From Anaerosporobacter faecicola (GTDB lineage Bacteria; Bacillota; Clostridia; Lachnospirales; Lachnospiraceae): DNA of 64,000 nucleotides. The translations under genes were made by a program, and so were the position numbers. Position 1 is the first letter of the stretch. Every line of letters starts with the position of its first letter. This document shows positions 25,790 to 35,749 of the stretch, piece by piece. The notes under the pieces were generated by a model. The model was not told the DNA's origin. It made no database searches and saw nothing but the letters and a program-made list of their open reading frames with translations. Location: positions 82,868 through 146,867 of the forward strand of contig NZ_JAAQRO010000001.1 of the NCBI RefSeq assembly GCF_012070565.1. Direction: 5' to 3'.

Positions 25790-27961
25790 ATGAAAGAAAA
25801 AGAGAAAGGTTCTGCATTGGTTTTGATTCTGCTTGCACTGCTCTTGATCACAACATTAAGTATGGTGGTTCTATCCATGAGTATGGTGAATCTTGATATG
25901 AAACAAGTAGATCAGAAAGCAAAGAAAAACTTTTACTCAGCAGAAACTGCTTTGGACGAGATAAAAACTGGATTAGAAGAGCTAGTTACGACTGAGATTA
26001 AGGAAGCCTATACGCAAGTTTTAGAGAATTATAGTAAGATACACCCTTCACAACGGGAAGCGAAATTCAAAGAGTATTTACGAGAAAATCTGTATATTCA
26101 GTTAGCAGACATAGCAAATCCGACATTAACAAGTGAAAAACTGCGAAATATATTAGATGGTTATGTAAGAAAAACTCCTAAATACTCAGATGCCACGAAG
26201 GTTGGAGTGTGTATCAACGAGACAGGAGCAGTACAGCCGAGCTTACTCTTAACGCAGACAGAGGCATTGATATCAAATGTCTATGTACGTTATCAAGAGA
26301 AGGATTATGAGACGATAATACAGACGGATATAAAAATTGACTATCCGACCACTGTCTTATTTGATCAATCGGATCCGTCAAAAGAAACATTCGCGGTTGC
26401 TAGTTATGCATTGGTTGCAGATCAGCAATTGCAGATTGCAGATTCATATGGAACGACAATGTCGAATATTGTTGGAAATATATATGCAGGGGAACATGGA
26501 ATCATTATGGCTAATCCAGGTACACTGGTATCTATGGCAGCACAGGAGATTGTTACGAGAGGGGATCTTTGTGTAAAAGATAAGGCTAGGTTATATATTA
26601 GTGGGAATGCAACAAACCGGATCTGGGCAAATAATTTACGATGCGAGTTAAGCAATGGAGTGGAAGCAACGCAGGATACAATTATGGACATTCACGGCAA
26701 TTGTATTATTAGGAATGACTTGGTTTTAGATGGAAATCGGAGTCAGGTAACCATCAATGGAACATACATGGGATACCAGAGAAACCAACTTACCGAAGGA
26801 AAGAGTGGTAGTGCGATTATAGTAAATGGTAAGAATTCCGTACTAAATCTAGAGCAAGTATCTTCATTGGTAGTTGCAGGAAATGCAGCCATACAAATTC
26901 CTACATATGATTCCTTTGGTTTGTTTGAAAAGGATTCCTATATCATGACAGGTGACTCCATTTCGATGAAGGGAAATCAGATTGCCTATTTGGTGCCGAG
27001 TACTTGTATCAGTGTTGGACATAATCCTGTCTTATGGGAGGAGTATAGCCAAGGTGTATCGGTTGATTTAGAAAAGGAAACAACACTAGCACTTGATGAG
27101 TATGTTGATATGACAGAAGATGGACAGCAGGGATACCGAACGATCTTCTATCGAATGCCAGGAGGAGTGAATGTTGTCTATTATTATTTAGAGTTTACGG
27201 ATGGGAAGAAAGCACAAAAGTATCTTGCAGAATATAGCAAACAGAATCCAGACCAGATTGATCAGTTGAAACTGGCATTTCCTGTGAGACGCATGGATTT
27301 TCTCTATGGAGTAACCCAAAGTGCAGGAATCGCAACACGGTTACAAGAAGAGGATGCAAGTCTAGAATTATTAGAAGCAACGAGAACCTCCGCTTATTTT
27401 GGGGAAATCGAAGAAAAAAAGAAGAAAGAGTATTATTGGATGACAAGAAGATTATCAATAGATGAGGAAGAATGTTCTTATTTAGATGTGGATTCCTTGG
27501 CAAAAAGTTTTGTAAATATGGATAAGATTAAGGAAGTGACCAGTGGTGTGATCGGTAGGTTTGCCTATCAATCCAATGCAAATGATACGTACGATATTCA
27601 CATTCTATATAATGGACAGGGAAAATATGCGAGTCTCACAGAGGGAGAAGAGGCAGGAATGGAATATGTCGTACAAACACCCATGAATGGATTGCTAGTA
27701 GCTACAGGAGATGTGCGGGTGAATGCGAATTTTACTGGATTAATCATTGCTGGGGGAACCATCACGATTGCATCGAATGCAAGTGTTTATGCAGATGCCA
27801 CTATTGTGAACGCCATATGGAATCGTGGAGAGGATGAAATTAACCAGTATTTTTATGACGTGAAGGAGAACGTAATTAGCGGTGGTTCAATTTTGGGAGG
27901 ACAATCGCAAATACTAGATTTGTCTAATCTGATATCGTATCAGAATTGGCACAAGAATTAA
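25790..27961 (+). CDS. PilX-like pilus assembly protein with beta-helix-like body
   Basis: 723 residues from ATG 25790 (AAAGGAGGAG upstream). The N-terminus KGSALVLILLALLLITTLSMVVL, followed by KKNFYSAETALDEI, is typical of PilX_N proteins, which lack the usual +5 glutamate. A large exported part follows. Residues about 210-390 alternate short strands with Gly/Asn turns (GNIYAGEHGIIMANPGT, GNATNRIWANNL, IHGNCIIRNDL) like polymer-forming beta-helix domains, and a second such stretch lies near 640-690. Probably sits with the minor pilins at the pilus tip or priming complex. Confidence 0.8.
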   Translation: MKEKEKGSALVLILLALLLITTLSMVVLSMSMVNLDMKQVDQKAKKNFYSAETALDEIKTGLEELVTTEIKEAYTQVLENYSKIHPSQREAKFKEYLRENLYIQLADIANPTLTSEKLRNILDGYVRKTPKYSDATKVGVCINETGAVQPSLLLTQTEALISNVYVRYQEKDYETIIQTDIKIDYPTTVLFDQSDPSKETFAVASYALVADQQLQIADSYGTTMSNIVGNIYAGEHGIIMANPGTLVSMAAQEIVTRGDLCVKDKARLYISGNATNRIWANNLRCELSNGVEATQDTIMDIHGNCIIRNDLVLDGNRSQVTINGTYMGYQRNQLTEGKSGSAIIVNGKNSVLNLEQVSSLVVAGNAAIQIPTYDSFGLFEKDSYIMTGDSISMKGNQIAYLVPSTCISVGHNPVLWEEYSQGVSVDLEKETTLALDEYVDMTEDGQQGYRTIFYRMPGGVNVVYYYLEFTDGKKAQKYLAEYSKQNPDQIDQLKLAFPVRRMDFLYGVTQSAGIATRLQEEDASLELLEATRTSAYFGEIEEKKKKEYYWMTRRLSIDEEECSYLDVDSLAKSFVNMDKIKEVTSGVIGRFAYQSNANDTYDIHILYNGQGKYASLTEGEEAGMEYVVQTPMNGLLVATGDVRVNANFTGLIIAGGTITIASNASVYADATIVNAIWNRGEDEINQYFYDVKENVISGGSILGGQSQILDLSNLISYQNWHKN

Positions 27962-27972
27962 TGGAGGCTGCT

Positions 27973-28533
27973 ATGGAGAAAAAGAGGAGAGAGAATAGGA
28001 ATTTCATAGGAAAACAGACAGGGAGTAACAATCACGGCTTTAGTTTGGTTGAAATCCTTGTGACGATCATGATTCTTGGGCTTCTTGTATCCGTAACGAT
28101 ATTCCATATTACAACAACGCAGTTTGCAAATGTGGAAAAATGCAGCCAAAAGATTGAAAAGAGATTAAACCAGTTGCGTTTGTCAGTCATGAGCAGTAAG
28201 GAACAGAACTATCTGATTGTATACCAGGCAGCAGATTTGAATTATTATGTGGCATTGAGTGAACAAGAAGATGCAATATGTGTAGCAGAAGATGGAGATC
28301 AGATTGGAAACTCCAGTCTTCGTATTCGAGGAAAAGATGGTGCTACTATTGTAGAAGTAAGTTATGAGCAGGCTAAACAGATTGTATTATCTTTTCAAAA
28401 AAGTTCAGGTGCCTTTCTTTCGGTAGCAGGTAAATTCTATGATTCCATTGATATAGTAAATGGAGATGCAATCTACCGAATCTATCTGGTAAAGGAAACT
28501 GGAAAACACTATGCAAAACAGGTGAACAGTTAG
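27973..28533 (+). CDS. Minor prepilin (GspH/PilE type)
   Basis: 186 residues from ATG 27973 (TGGAGG 5 nt upstream; it begins 11 nt after the previous stop). A 22-residue basic leader ends NHG, then FSLVEILVTIMILGLLVSV with Glu at +5. The soluble part is small, with predicted beta strands near 100-170, resembling GspH-like pseudopilins. Part of the minor-pilin cluster. Confidence 0.88.
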   Translation: MEKKRRENRNFIGKQTGSNNHGFSLVEILVTIMILGLLVSVTIFHITTTQFANVEKCSQKIEKRLNQLRLSVMSSKEQNYLIVYQAADLNYYVALSEQEDAICVAEDGDQIGNSSLRIRGKDGATIVEVSYEQAKQIVLSFQKSSGAFLSVAGKFYDSIDIVNGDAIYRIYLVKETGKHYAKQVNS

Positions 28534-28550
28534 GAGGCGGGAAAATACAG

Positions 28551-29129
28551 GTGATGAAGAAAGAGGAAGCAGAAAAAGAAAAAGGTTTTAGTTTGGTAGA
28601 AGTGCTGGCTGCCGTTCTTATACTGTCATTTATTCTATTTGCAGTCTGTGTTTTTCTTATGACAAGTACCAATCTATATAAGGAGAACAGTAGAGAAGTA
28701 GATCTTCAACAAGAAGCACAAACGACGTTGAATCAACTATATGATTTAATCTTGCCAATGAATGACCTTAAAGTGTGTCATCTGAATCGAGGCTTGGACA
28801 CAGAAATGGCAGTGATTTTTGGGCATGCTATGGATGAGAGCAATACAAAGAAAAATTACATTATTTTATATAGAAAAGAAAAGCAAAAGATATATTTGCT
28901 TAAAAAAGCAGAAGAATATACATTTGGTGGGACAGAAAGTGACTTCAATGCACTTTGTGGAGAGGTTACGGAAGAAGCCAATCTGCTAGCACAATATGTA
29001 ACAGATTGCGTTATTGATGATTCTGAACTGGCAGTAAAGCAAATCCTAACCGTAACAATGCAATTTACCATTCGAGATGATTCCTACGAGATAATGAAGC
29101 AAATGAAATTAAGAAACAAACAGATTTGA
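28551..29129 (+). CDS. Minor prepilin (PilW/GspJ type)
   Basis: 192 residues. GTG 28551 and ATG 28554 are adjacent possible starts behind AGGAGGCGGG. The short leader ends EKG, then FSLVEVLAAVLILSFILF with Glu at +5. The soluble part begins NSREVDLQQEAQTTLNQLYD, like PilW-type minor pilins. With the three proteins upstream it completes a four-member tip set. Confidence 0.87.
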   Translation: MMKKEEAEKEKGFSLVEVLAAVLILSFILFAVCVFLMTSTNLYKENSREVDLQQEAQTTLNQLYDLILPMNDLKVCHLNRGLDTEMAVIFGHAMDESNTKKNYIILYRKEKQKIYLLKKAEEYTFGGTESDFNALCGEVTEEANLLAQYVTDCVIDDSELAVKQILTVTMQFTIRDDSYEIMKQMKLRNKQI

Positions 29130-29149
29130 TGGATAGTAGGAGGCTGACA

Positions 29150-32100
29150 ATGGAGAGGAAGAATAATAGAAAAATTGATAAAAAAATATGTAGGAATCTC
29201 CTGCTCATGATCCTGGTTGTGTTTATGATAAGCAGCAGTATATATTCGGGGGTCCATATGGTAATGGCAGCAAAATACAGACAGGATAGCAATAAAGGGA
29301 GTGCAGGAACATATGATGCAAAGGTTCCTAGTGATACAAAGGAGAAAGATGCAGACTGTTTTACCATATTAGAGATTGTTCCCTATGAGGGTATGGGTGA
29401 GATTGGATATATGGTAGGGGGCTGTGAGCCTATTGATCTGACAAAACTAAAAACAAGAGAATATGATGGATTTACAAGTTTCTTGGGAAAAATGCTTTTA
29501 GTAAGGGATACTTACATAGAAAAAGCGACATTGACAAAAGAAGAACAAGAAATGTATGCAGATTGGAAGAAAGTATATGTAGCCAAACAGGAAAAAGGGA
29601 CCTTTCATCAAGTAACACCAAATACTGGAGAATATAGCTTTAAGACAGTTGTAGAATATGTTGTTGATGAGAAAAAGCAAGGTGCATATACCGCATCTCT
29701 CAATCAATTGAATTTCTCAAAGCAGATCAATGGAATTAGGCAAAAGGAGAACAATGTAAATGCTTGGTTTTATCCCGATTCCAAGAAAGAATCGTATACA
29801 CCTTTCTCTCAGGAAAAATATACGGTATGCAATGCCAGCAAAAATGAAGAGGGAAAGGGAGATTATGAATACGATCGACTAGCGGATGAATTCGTATTAT
29901 GCAAAGGGAAAGGTACCTATGATGTGTTATTTATGCCCTATACAGGACAAAGAGATCAGAAAATCTATTACATGGAGAAAAATTACGAAATAGTAAATAA
30001 TCATACAGGTTCCTACACAGGGGAGATTGTCTACAAAAATGCCCTAGATATAGATCGAGACGGTATTGCAGATGGTCAGTATAACAAGGTGAGCAGAGAA
30101 CGTTATGAATTCGTAGGGGAAGGAATGGGAGAGTATCTCTTTAAAAAGGGTGAAGGAGAGATATCCTATCCAATCTATGAAAAATGCTATTATCGTTCGG
30201 GTGTAGAATATATCAACACGGAATGGTTTAAACAATATGCAATGGGGTTATCTGTAGATGAATGGGACGAATGCAAGATCGAGGTAATCACTTGCACACC
30301 AGAAAAAGTGAACGATGATCTTACCCTAATAGAGAAAGCGGATATGGTATTTCTTTCGCCGACACAGCAGAATTTGGCTTATGTTGGACTTTGGGAGTTC
30401 TTTGGAAAAGAGAAGGAGTTGCTTGGCATAACCGATGAAAATCGTTATACTGTCAGTGATTTGTCAGAGAATGGGTTACCTGCCAATCTGGCAGGACTGC
30501 GAAAAGGAAGGAAACTACCTACATTTATCGGTAATGACCTCAATTGGGAAGCGACAATGGCAATTTTCCAAAGAGTAGGAGTTAAACAGGATTTGCCTCT
30601 TGTAATCAACTGTCTCGTATATGAGAATAACCAGCAAGAGTTAAATGGATATAACAATTCTACTAGAAATAATATTGCGAAGCTGTATCTCATGCTACGT
30701 CAGTGGAATCCACAAATCTTCTATGAGGAATTTTTTGAAACGAATCAGATTCTGAAAGCAACTTTTCAGGGAATCACAACGGGAGACTATATAAAAAAAT
30801 CAGAAAATGCTCGATATATCTGGCATAGCCAGACTTTTTTACCAACAGTGCCGAATGGGGTTCAGGATCCATATGCCTATTATGTAAGTATGGGGATAGA
30901 GAATCCCTATATGGTAGGAAATGAAAGCGTGGTAGGCAACGTATTTACGTTCCATGGAGACTGTATTATCGACGCGAATTTTATAGTGGATAAATACGGA
31001 CCAGATGAATGGTTTTATGAAACAAAAGAATTCATCTATCAAGAAGAGAACGAAAAAGAAGGGAGCCCAGAGGAAGTTACCAATGTAAGGCTTTCAACAG
31101 CGGATATTTTCTACTATCTGCTACATTATAAGAAGGTTAGTTTAGAGAAGAATAAACTGGTAATACTGGATTTGGAGCCTTGTAATGATTTCACATTAAC
31201 GGAAACGGATGTGAGAAATATGGTGAAAGGATTCACAGGAACCATTACCATCGTACCGATGACGACAGCTGAATTCAATGGAAAGATTGAAGATTTAAAT
31301 AAGGAATATGACATGATCTATATGGGGTTAAATACCGGAATGCTTAATCGGAACGCCAAGGGTATAACAAAATATAATGATAGCAACCTCAATGGGAAGA
31401 TCTATCTTCATGTAGGAGATCGAATCTATGGTGGAAATGCCTTGTCAGGGTTAGTGCAAGGGGTCAATACCTATCGTTATAGTGGCAATGATATTACGGC
31501 AATTAAGAAAAAGGAATTAGAGGAATTTATCAAAGCAGGGTATCCAATCGTTATGGAAAAAGAGCTGTATGAAAGGAATGCAGAGCAGGTCGATCCTTAT
31601 AGTAATATCTACGCATTTTCAGAGAGTTGTAAGGAACAGAAAAATCGGATCAATCTATATAGCTTGCAGAATGCACAGACAAAATCGAAAGCGTGTAGCC
31701 AGCTTAAGAAATATCTTGCCATTGAAAAACCACAGCTGGAATTTGATTCCATGCCAGTGATGTATGATGGAAATCATCCGGATGTTCTAATGACGGAAAA
31801 ACGATTAAGTTATGTGTTCACCATACAAGATTTGAAAGCAGAAGAGATGGAGAAATTAACGTATACCGTGAAATTATACGTGGATGGGAATGCCGATGGA
31901 AAATATGCTGAAAATGAATTGTTGGCGACAAAAACCGGTATTAAAGCGGGAAGCTCGATAGAACTTATGAAAACCTTACCGAATTCTTATGTTGGAATCG
32001 TTCCATGGAAACTATTGGTTTATCGAACGGATAATCCGTACATTCGTACCAATCAGATTGGGTATTATGGAATAAGACGAAGCAGCACAGAGAAAAAATT

Positions 32101-33586
32101 ACTACGGATTCTTCAAGTTACCTCCACCAAATACTCTCGTTACAATTGGACGGGTTCAACCATGAATCTACAGAATGAATTAGCGAGTAAAAACACTTTG
32201 TTTCATAAATATGCCAGTAATCTCAATGATTTTGTGTTAGATATTACTACGATCGATGTGAAGCAATTTGAAAATTGGTATAAAGGTTCCGCCTATGGTG
32301 TGTCCAATGCTTATGTAGCGGATGATCCAAATTCCATTGATCGATTTGCTAATTATGATATGCTAATCTTTGGATTCGGGGATAGTTATACGGATATATC
32401 CAATGCCAATGGAGCTTTGGATAATGTGTTTGCATTTATTGAAAGTGGAAAAAGTGTTTTATTTACCCATGATACAACATCGGTTGTTAATCGGTTAAGT
32501 AACTCGGATACCCATACCGCTGGTGTAATGAACTGGGGATATAATATGAATCAGTATTTACGAGATCGTATTGGAATGAATCGCTTTGGTGTAGCGACTA
32601 AGGGACAGGAGAGCCAAGGGAATAATACGGAGGGTAAAGATATAGCATACAGTCCAAAAGGTTCCATCTATAAGGAAATCCAAGGATATTCCTATGGAGC
32701 AATGATTAACTTTGGTGTAGTGGCAGGGGATCGATATTCGTCCATTCCTACGAATCAACTTGGACCTTTTCGCACCTTTTTATTGAGTGATTCGAGGTAT
32801 TTGGATTTCCCTAGCACAGACTCCTTTGAAACCTATTATGTGACCAATGAGAATAAAGGGCAGATTACAGAATATCCATATAAGATTCCAACTTCAGGAA
32901 AGATGCAAATTGCTCAAACCCATGCACAATATTATGAACTAGATTTGGAAGATCCAGAAATCGTGGTGTGGTATTGCCTATCGAATCAGATGGAAAACAA
33001 ACTGTACAGTTCATCACCAAATGACGTAAGGAATAATTACTATATATATAATAAAGGAAATATAACGTATACAGGAGCTGGGCATGAGTATTTTGGAAAT
33101 AAAGAGAATGAAGTAAAACTTTTTATCAATACAATGGTTGCAGCTTATCGTGCTTCCTTAGCAGAACCAGAGATTACCGTAACCAATGGTGTAGAGGGTC
33201 AGGATGGAAAAAGCTTTGTGTATGTTGATTTGGATGTACGAGATAACATGCTTCCATCTAATGAAAGCGATGAAGTGAAAGTCGCATTTACCGTGAAAGA
33301 CGACAGCATCATCTCAGATTCTGCGAAGATAACGATCTATGATGAGAATGGTGAAGTAATGAATCTGGCAATCTATGATGAGTATAATCAGGTAATACTG
33401 GATTCCAAAGTCTACACGTATAGTAAGAATACCCAGGGGGAACTATATGAGTATTATATCTTGTATCCAAGAGAAAAATTAGATGGAAAAGAATCGATAA
33501 ATCTTATGATCATGGCAGACAATACCAAAATAAAAGCAAGGAAGACAGTGACCTTATTGCGTAGAAATCTGTTTGATTTGAATTAA
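29150..33586 (+). CDS. Giant secreted DUF5057-like protein of the pilus operon
   Basis: 1478 residues from ATG 29150 (AGGAGG 7 nt upstream). The N-terminus has basic residues and one hydrophobic segment (about 15-37) ending VMAAKY, so a signal peptide or anchor. Just after it comes FTILEIVPYEGMGEIGYMVGGCEP, which I associate with the DUF5057 family of clostridial exported proteins. A calcium-site-like DIDRDGIADG lies near residue 306. There is no cell-wall sorting motif and no C-terminal membrane helix. It directly follows the minor-pilin genes in the same operon, so an accessory adhesin or pilus-tip partner is plausible. No enzyme motif seen. Confidence 0.75.
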   Translation: MERKNNRKIDKKICRNLLLMILVVFMISSSIYSGVHMVMAAKYRQDSNKGSAGTYDAKVPSDTKEKDADCFTILEIVPYEGMGEIGYMVGGCEPIDLTKLKTREYDGFTSFLGKMLLVRDTYIEKATLTKEEQEMYADWKKVYVAKQEKGTFHQVTPNTGEYSFKTVVEYVVDEKKQGAYTASLNQLNFSKQINGIRQKENNVNAWFYPDSKKESYTPFSQEKYTVCNASKNEEGKGDYEYDRLADEFVLCKGKGTYDVLFMPYTGQRDQKIYYMEKNYEIVNNHTGSYTGEIVYKNALDIDRDGIADGQYNKVSRERYEFVGEGMGEYLFKKGEGEISYPIYEKCYYRSGVEYINTEWFKQYAMGLSVDEWDECKIEVITCTPEKVNDDLTLIEKADMVFLSPTQQNLAYVGLWEFFGKEKELLGITDENRYTVSDLSENGLPANLAGLRKGRKLPTFIGNDLNWEATMAIFQRVGVKQDLPLVINCLVYENNQQELNGYNNSTRNNIAKLYLMLRQWNPQIFYEEFFETNQILKATFQGITTGDYIKKSENARYIWHSQTFLPTVPNGVQDPYAYYVSMGIENPYMVGNESVVGNVFTFHGDCIIDANFIVDKYGPDEWFYETKEFIYQEENEKEGSPEEVTNVRLSTADIFYYLLHYKKVSLEKNKLVILDLEPCNDFTLTETDVRNMVKGFTGTITIVPMTTAEFNGKIEDLNKEYDMIYMGLNTGMLNRNAKGITKYNDSNLNGKIYLHVGDRIYGGNALSGLVQGVNTYRYSGNDITAIKKKELEEFIKAGYPIVMEKELYERNAEQVDPYSNIYAFSESCKEQKNRINLYSLQNAQTKSKACSQLKKYLAIEKPQLEFDSMPVMYDGNHPDVLMTEKRLSYVFTIQDLKAEEMEKLTYTVKLYVDGNADGKYAENELLATKTGIKAGSSIELMKTLPNSYVGIVPWKLLVYRTDNPYIRTNQIGYYGIRRSSTEKKLLRILQVTSTKYSRYNWTGSTMNLQNELASKNTLFHKYASNLNDFVLDITTIDVKQFENWYKGSAYGVSNAYVADDPNSIDRFANYDMLIFGFGDSYTDISNANGALDNVFAFIESGKSVLFTHDTTSVVNRLSNSDTHTAGVMNWGYNMNQYLRDRIGMNRFGVATKGQESQGNNTEGKDIAYSPKGSIYKEIQGYSYGAMINFGVVAGDRYSSIPTNQLGPFRTFLLSDSRYLDFPSTDSFETYYVTNENKGQITEYPYKIPTSGKMQIAQTHAQYYELDLEDPEIVVWYCLSNQMENKLYSSSPNDVRNNYYIYNKGNITYTGAGHEYFGNKENEVKLFINTMVAAYRASLAEPEITVTNGVEGQDGKSFVYVDLDVRDNMLPSNESDEVKVAFTVKDDSIISDSAKITIYDENGEVMNLAIYDEYNQVILDSKVYTYSKNTQGELYEYYILYPREKLDGKESINLMIMADNTKIKARKTVTLLRRNLFDLN

Positions 33587-33591
33587 GACTA

Positions 33592-33620
33592 TTGTTAGTT
33601 CTGACAAGATGTAGTAGAAT
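33592..33620 (+). promoter_or_regulatory. Possible promoter of the AAA ATPase gene
   Basis: TTGTTA (33592-33597) and TAGAAT (33615-33620) with a 17-bp spacer, in the only 88-nt gap at the end of the pilus operon. Confidence 0.4.
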
Positions 33621-33674
33621 AAGGATGATTCATGGTAACAAGCCATCTACATACAGTAAGAAGGAAGTGGCAGA

Positions 33675-35321
33675 ATGCAGGCCTATTCAAATCGATCCTT
33701 GTTTGAGATCGCAAGAGAGAATTTTAAAACATTACAAAAACATTGTAAAGATTTGTTGACTGAAGGATACTGGGAAAAGCCAGAAGAAGTACTAAAGCAA
33801 TCCGTGTATGATGTTTTAGACATTTATGTGCAAGCAGTATTGATCCAGTATGCGGTGTTCAGCAAACACTTTATGAGAGAAGATATTGAATTTATACTTT
33901 CTACGGTAGAAAAGAACCATTTTGAGTTAGACCCAGAGAGATGTATTGATGATACCGTGGTGGCGCAAGTAGAACGAATGCTTGCGTCACCACCTATTTT
34001 GTTGCAATTATGTGATCTGCGTGATCAGGAAAAAGGAACTAGAAGTGCTGAAACATTTTTTGAAACAATGATCAATATTGTATTAGCTATGGCATATCTG
34101 AATAGCTCGAAGGACCAGTATGTCATAAAGTTTATACAAGAATATTATAATAAGATCCATGTATTCATCAGTAATCGGCTAAATCATGATTATGTACTAG
34201 ATGAAAAGTATGTATTTCGTAAGATATGTAGTGAGATGTTTCGTACTGGTGTGCATATAGAAAGTATGAAAACATCCCATCAGGAGACCATTGTAAATGG
34301 TTTGTATGCAAATGTAAGTGAAAAAGATAAGGAACAATCCATAGAAGAAAACAATCAGCAAGATATAAAAGAGTACGAGCAAGAATCGAAACAACAGATC
34401 GAAACAATTGAAGAAAATGAGGAATTCACAGGAAATGCTGAAGAGAAGAAAACGGAAGAATCCATTCAGCAAGCAATAGATGAGCAAAAGGAAGCAAAGA
34501 AGAAGGAACGCTTAGAGGAACTTTTGGAGGAATTAAGAGATTTAGTTGGACTTGAGAGTGTAAAAGAGGAAGTGAATTCCTTGATTAATCTAATCAAAGT
34601 TCGAAAGATGCGTGAGCGCTTTCAGATGCCTGTCATGGATATGTCCTATCATATGGTATTCACCGGAAATCCAGGAACGGGTAAGACCACGGTAGCCCGT
34701 ATTATAGCGGAAATCTACAAGGAACTTGGGTTGTTATCCAAGGGAAATCTTATAGAAACAGACCGTGCGGGATTAGTTGCAGGCTATGTTGGACAAACTG
34801 CCATTAAAGTAACAGAAGTAGTTGAGAAAGCACTTGGTGGCGTTCTCTTTATTGATGAAGCATATTCGTTGACCAATAACACATGTGGGAATGATTTTGG
34901 GAATGAAGCAATTGATACATTAGTTAAATTGATGGAAGACCATCGAGATGACCTGGTTGTTATTGTAGCTGGATATAAGAAAGAGATGGAAACATTCTTA
35001 AAAGCCAATACAGGATTGATCTCCCGATTCAACAAGTTTATTGAATTCAAGGATTATTCGGTGGAGGAACTACTTGCTATTCTTAATGGGATGGCAAAAA
35101 AATCATCCATGGAATTGGAAGAAGATGCACAACACTATATTAAGAAACAATTGTCGAAAATGACGAAAGCGGCAAGAAATCGATTTGGTAACGCAAGAGG
35201 AATTCGAAACGTATTCGAAAAGATCTTGACAAGTCAGGCAAATCGACTTGTCACATATGAAAAACCTACGCTAGAGCTTTTGACACAGATTGTATATGAA
35301 GACGTGGTAGAGGCAATTTGA
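33675..35321 (+). CDS. SpoVK/CbbX-type AAA+ ATPase
   Basis: 548-residue cytoplasmic protein. An N-terminal helical domain of about 210 residues that I do not recognise is followed by a Glu/Gln/Lys-rich linker (about 210-275) and then a CbbX-type AAA+ module: LRDLVGLESVKEEVNSL, Walker A in GNPGTGKTT (about residue 331), the pore-loop stretch AGYVGQTA, Walker B in GGVLFIDEAYSL, LVVIVAGYKKEME, and the arginine-finger region ISRFNKFIEF. Such ATPases remodel partner proteins. Its place at the end of the pilus operon suggests a target in that system, but it could be independent. AAGGAAGTG precedes the ATG. Confidence 0.88.
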   Translation: MQAYSNRSLFEIARENFKTLQKHCKDLLTEGYWEKPEEVLKQSVYDVLDIYVQAVLIQYAVFSKHFMREDIEFILSTVEKNHFELDPERCIDDTVVAQVERMLASPPILLQLCDLRDQEKGTRSAETFFETMINIVLAMAYLNSSKDQYVIKFIQEYYNKIHVFISNRLNHDYVLDEKYVFRKICSEMFRTGVHIESMKTSHQETIVNGLYANVSEKDKEQSIEENNQQDIKEYEQESKQQIETIEENEEFTGNAEEKKTEESIQQAIDEQKEAKKKERLEELLEELRDLVGLESVKEEVNSLINLIKVRKMRERFQMPVMDMSYHMVFTGNPGTGKTTVARIIAEIYKELGLLSKGNLIETDRAGLVAGYVGQTAIKVTEVVEKALGGVLFIDEAYSLTNNTCGNDFGNEAIDTLVKLMEDHRDDLVVIVAGYKKEMETFLKANTGLISRFNKFIEFKDYSVEELLAILNGMAKKSSMELEEDAQHYIKKQLSKMTKAARNRFGNARGIRNVFEKILTSQANRLVTYEKPTLELLTQIVYEDVVEAI

Positions 35322-35363
35322 CAAACGATTTAGCGGTTGAACATTATAAGTAGTTATGATTTG

Positions 35364-35651
35364 TTAAGAGGGTTCGGGTGTCAAAAGCCCTTAGTAAAAC
35401 TTGCTTTCGTTAATTTGCACAAACATTTGCTAATCTCATGTAATACAGGACATAGTTTGATGAGCAACTGTATGAAGTCGTTGGTACTTTGGCTCTGTAC
35501 TTTAGAGCCTTATGTACCACTACGAACTTCATCCAAGCGAGAGCGTGTTGCGAATGAACTATGTCCTGTATTACATGTTAGACAAACTTAAATTGTGCAA
35601 ATTGACGGACCTCAAAGTAAATAAGGGCTTTTGACACCCAAACCTTAAGAG
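35364..35651. repeat. 7-bp target-site duplication flanking MITE copy B
   Basis: TTAAGAG lies at 35364-35370 directly left of the element and at 35645-35651 directly right of it. Confidence 0.88.
35371..35644 (-). mobile_element. MITE-like palindromic element, copy B (274 bp)
   Basis: Reverse-complement copy of the element at 3579-3851, differing by about eight substitutions and one indel when read by eye. The same inverted ends (GGTTCGGGTGTC here on the left, GACACCCAAACC on the right) are kept, including the one-base asymmetry between the ends, which shows that the orientation is flipped. It lies 49 nt after the AAA ATPase stop and may act as that gene's 3' hairpin. The frame that crosses it (35337-35591) is not a gene. 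Confidence 0.9.
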
Positions 35652-35749
35652 GTATGAACGGAATGAAAAGTTATGGCTGATAAGAAATGAATGAGAAGAA
35701 ATGAAGAATCATACAATATTACTAGAACGTAGTTTTAGGAGTAGAGAGT

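Noticed and set aside
35337..35591. 84-residue frame on the plus strand
   Set aside because: It runs across MITE copy B, has no ribosome site, and arises from the palindromic repeat.
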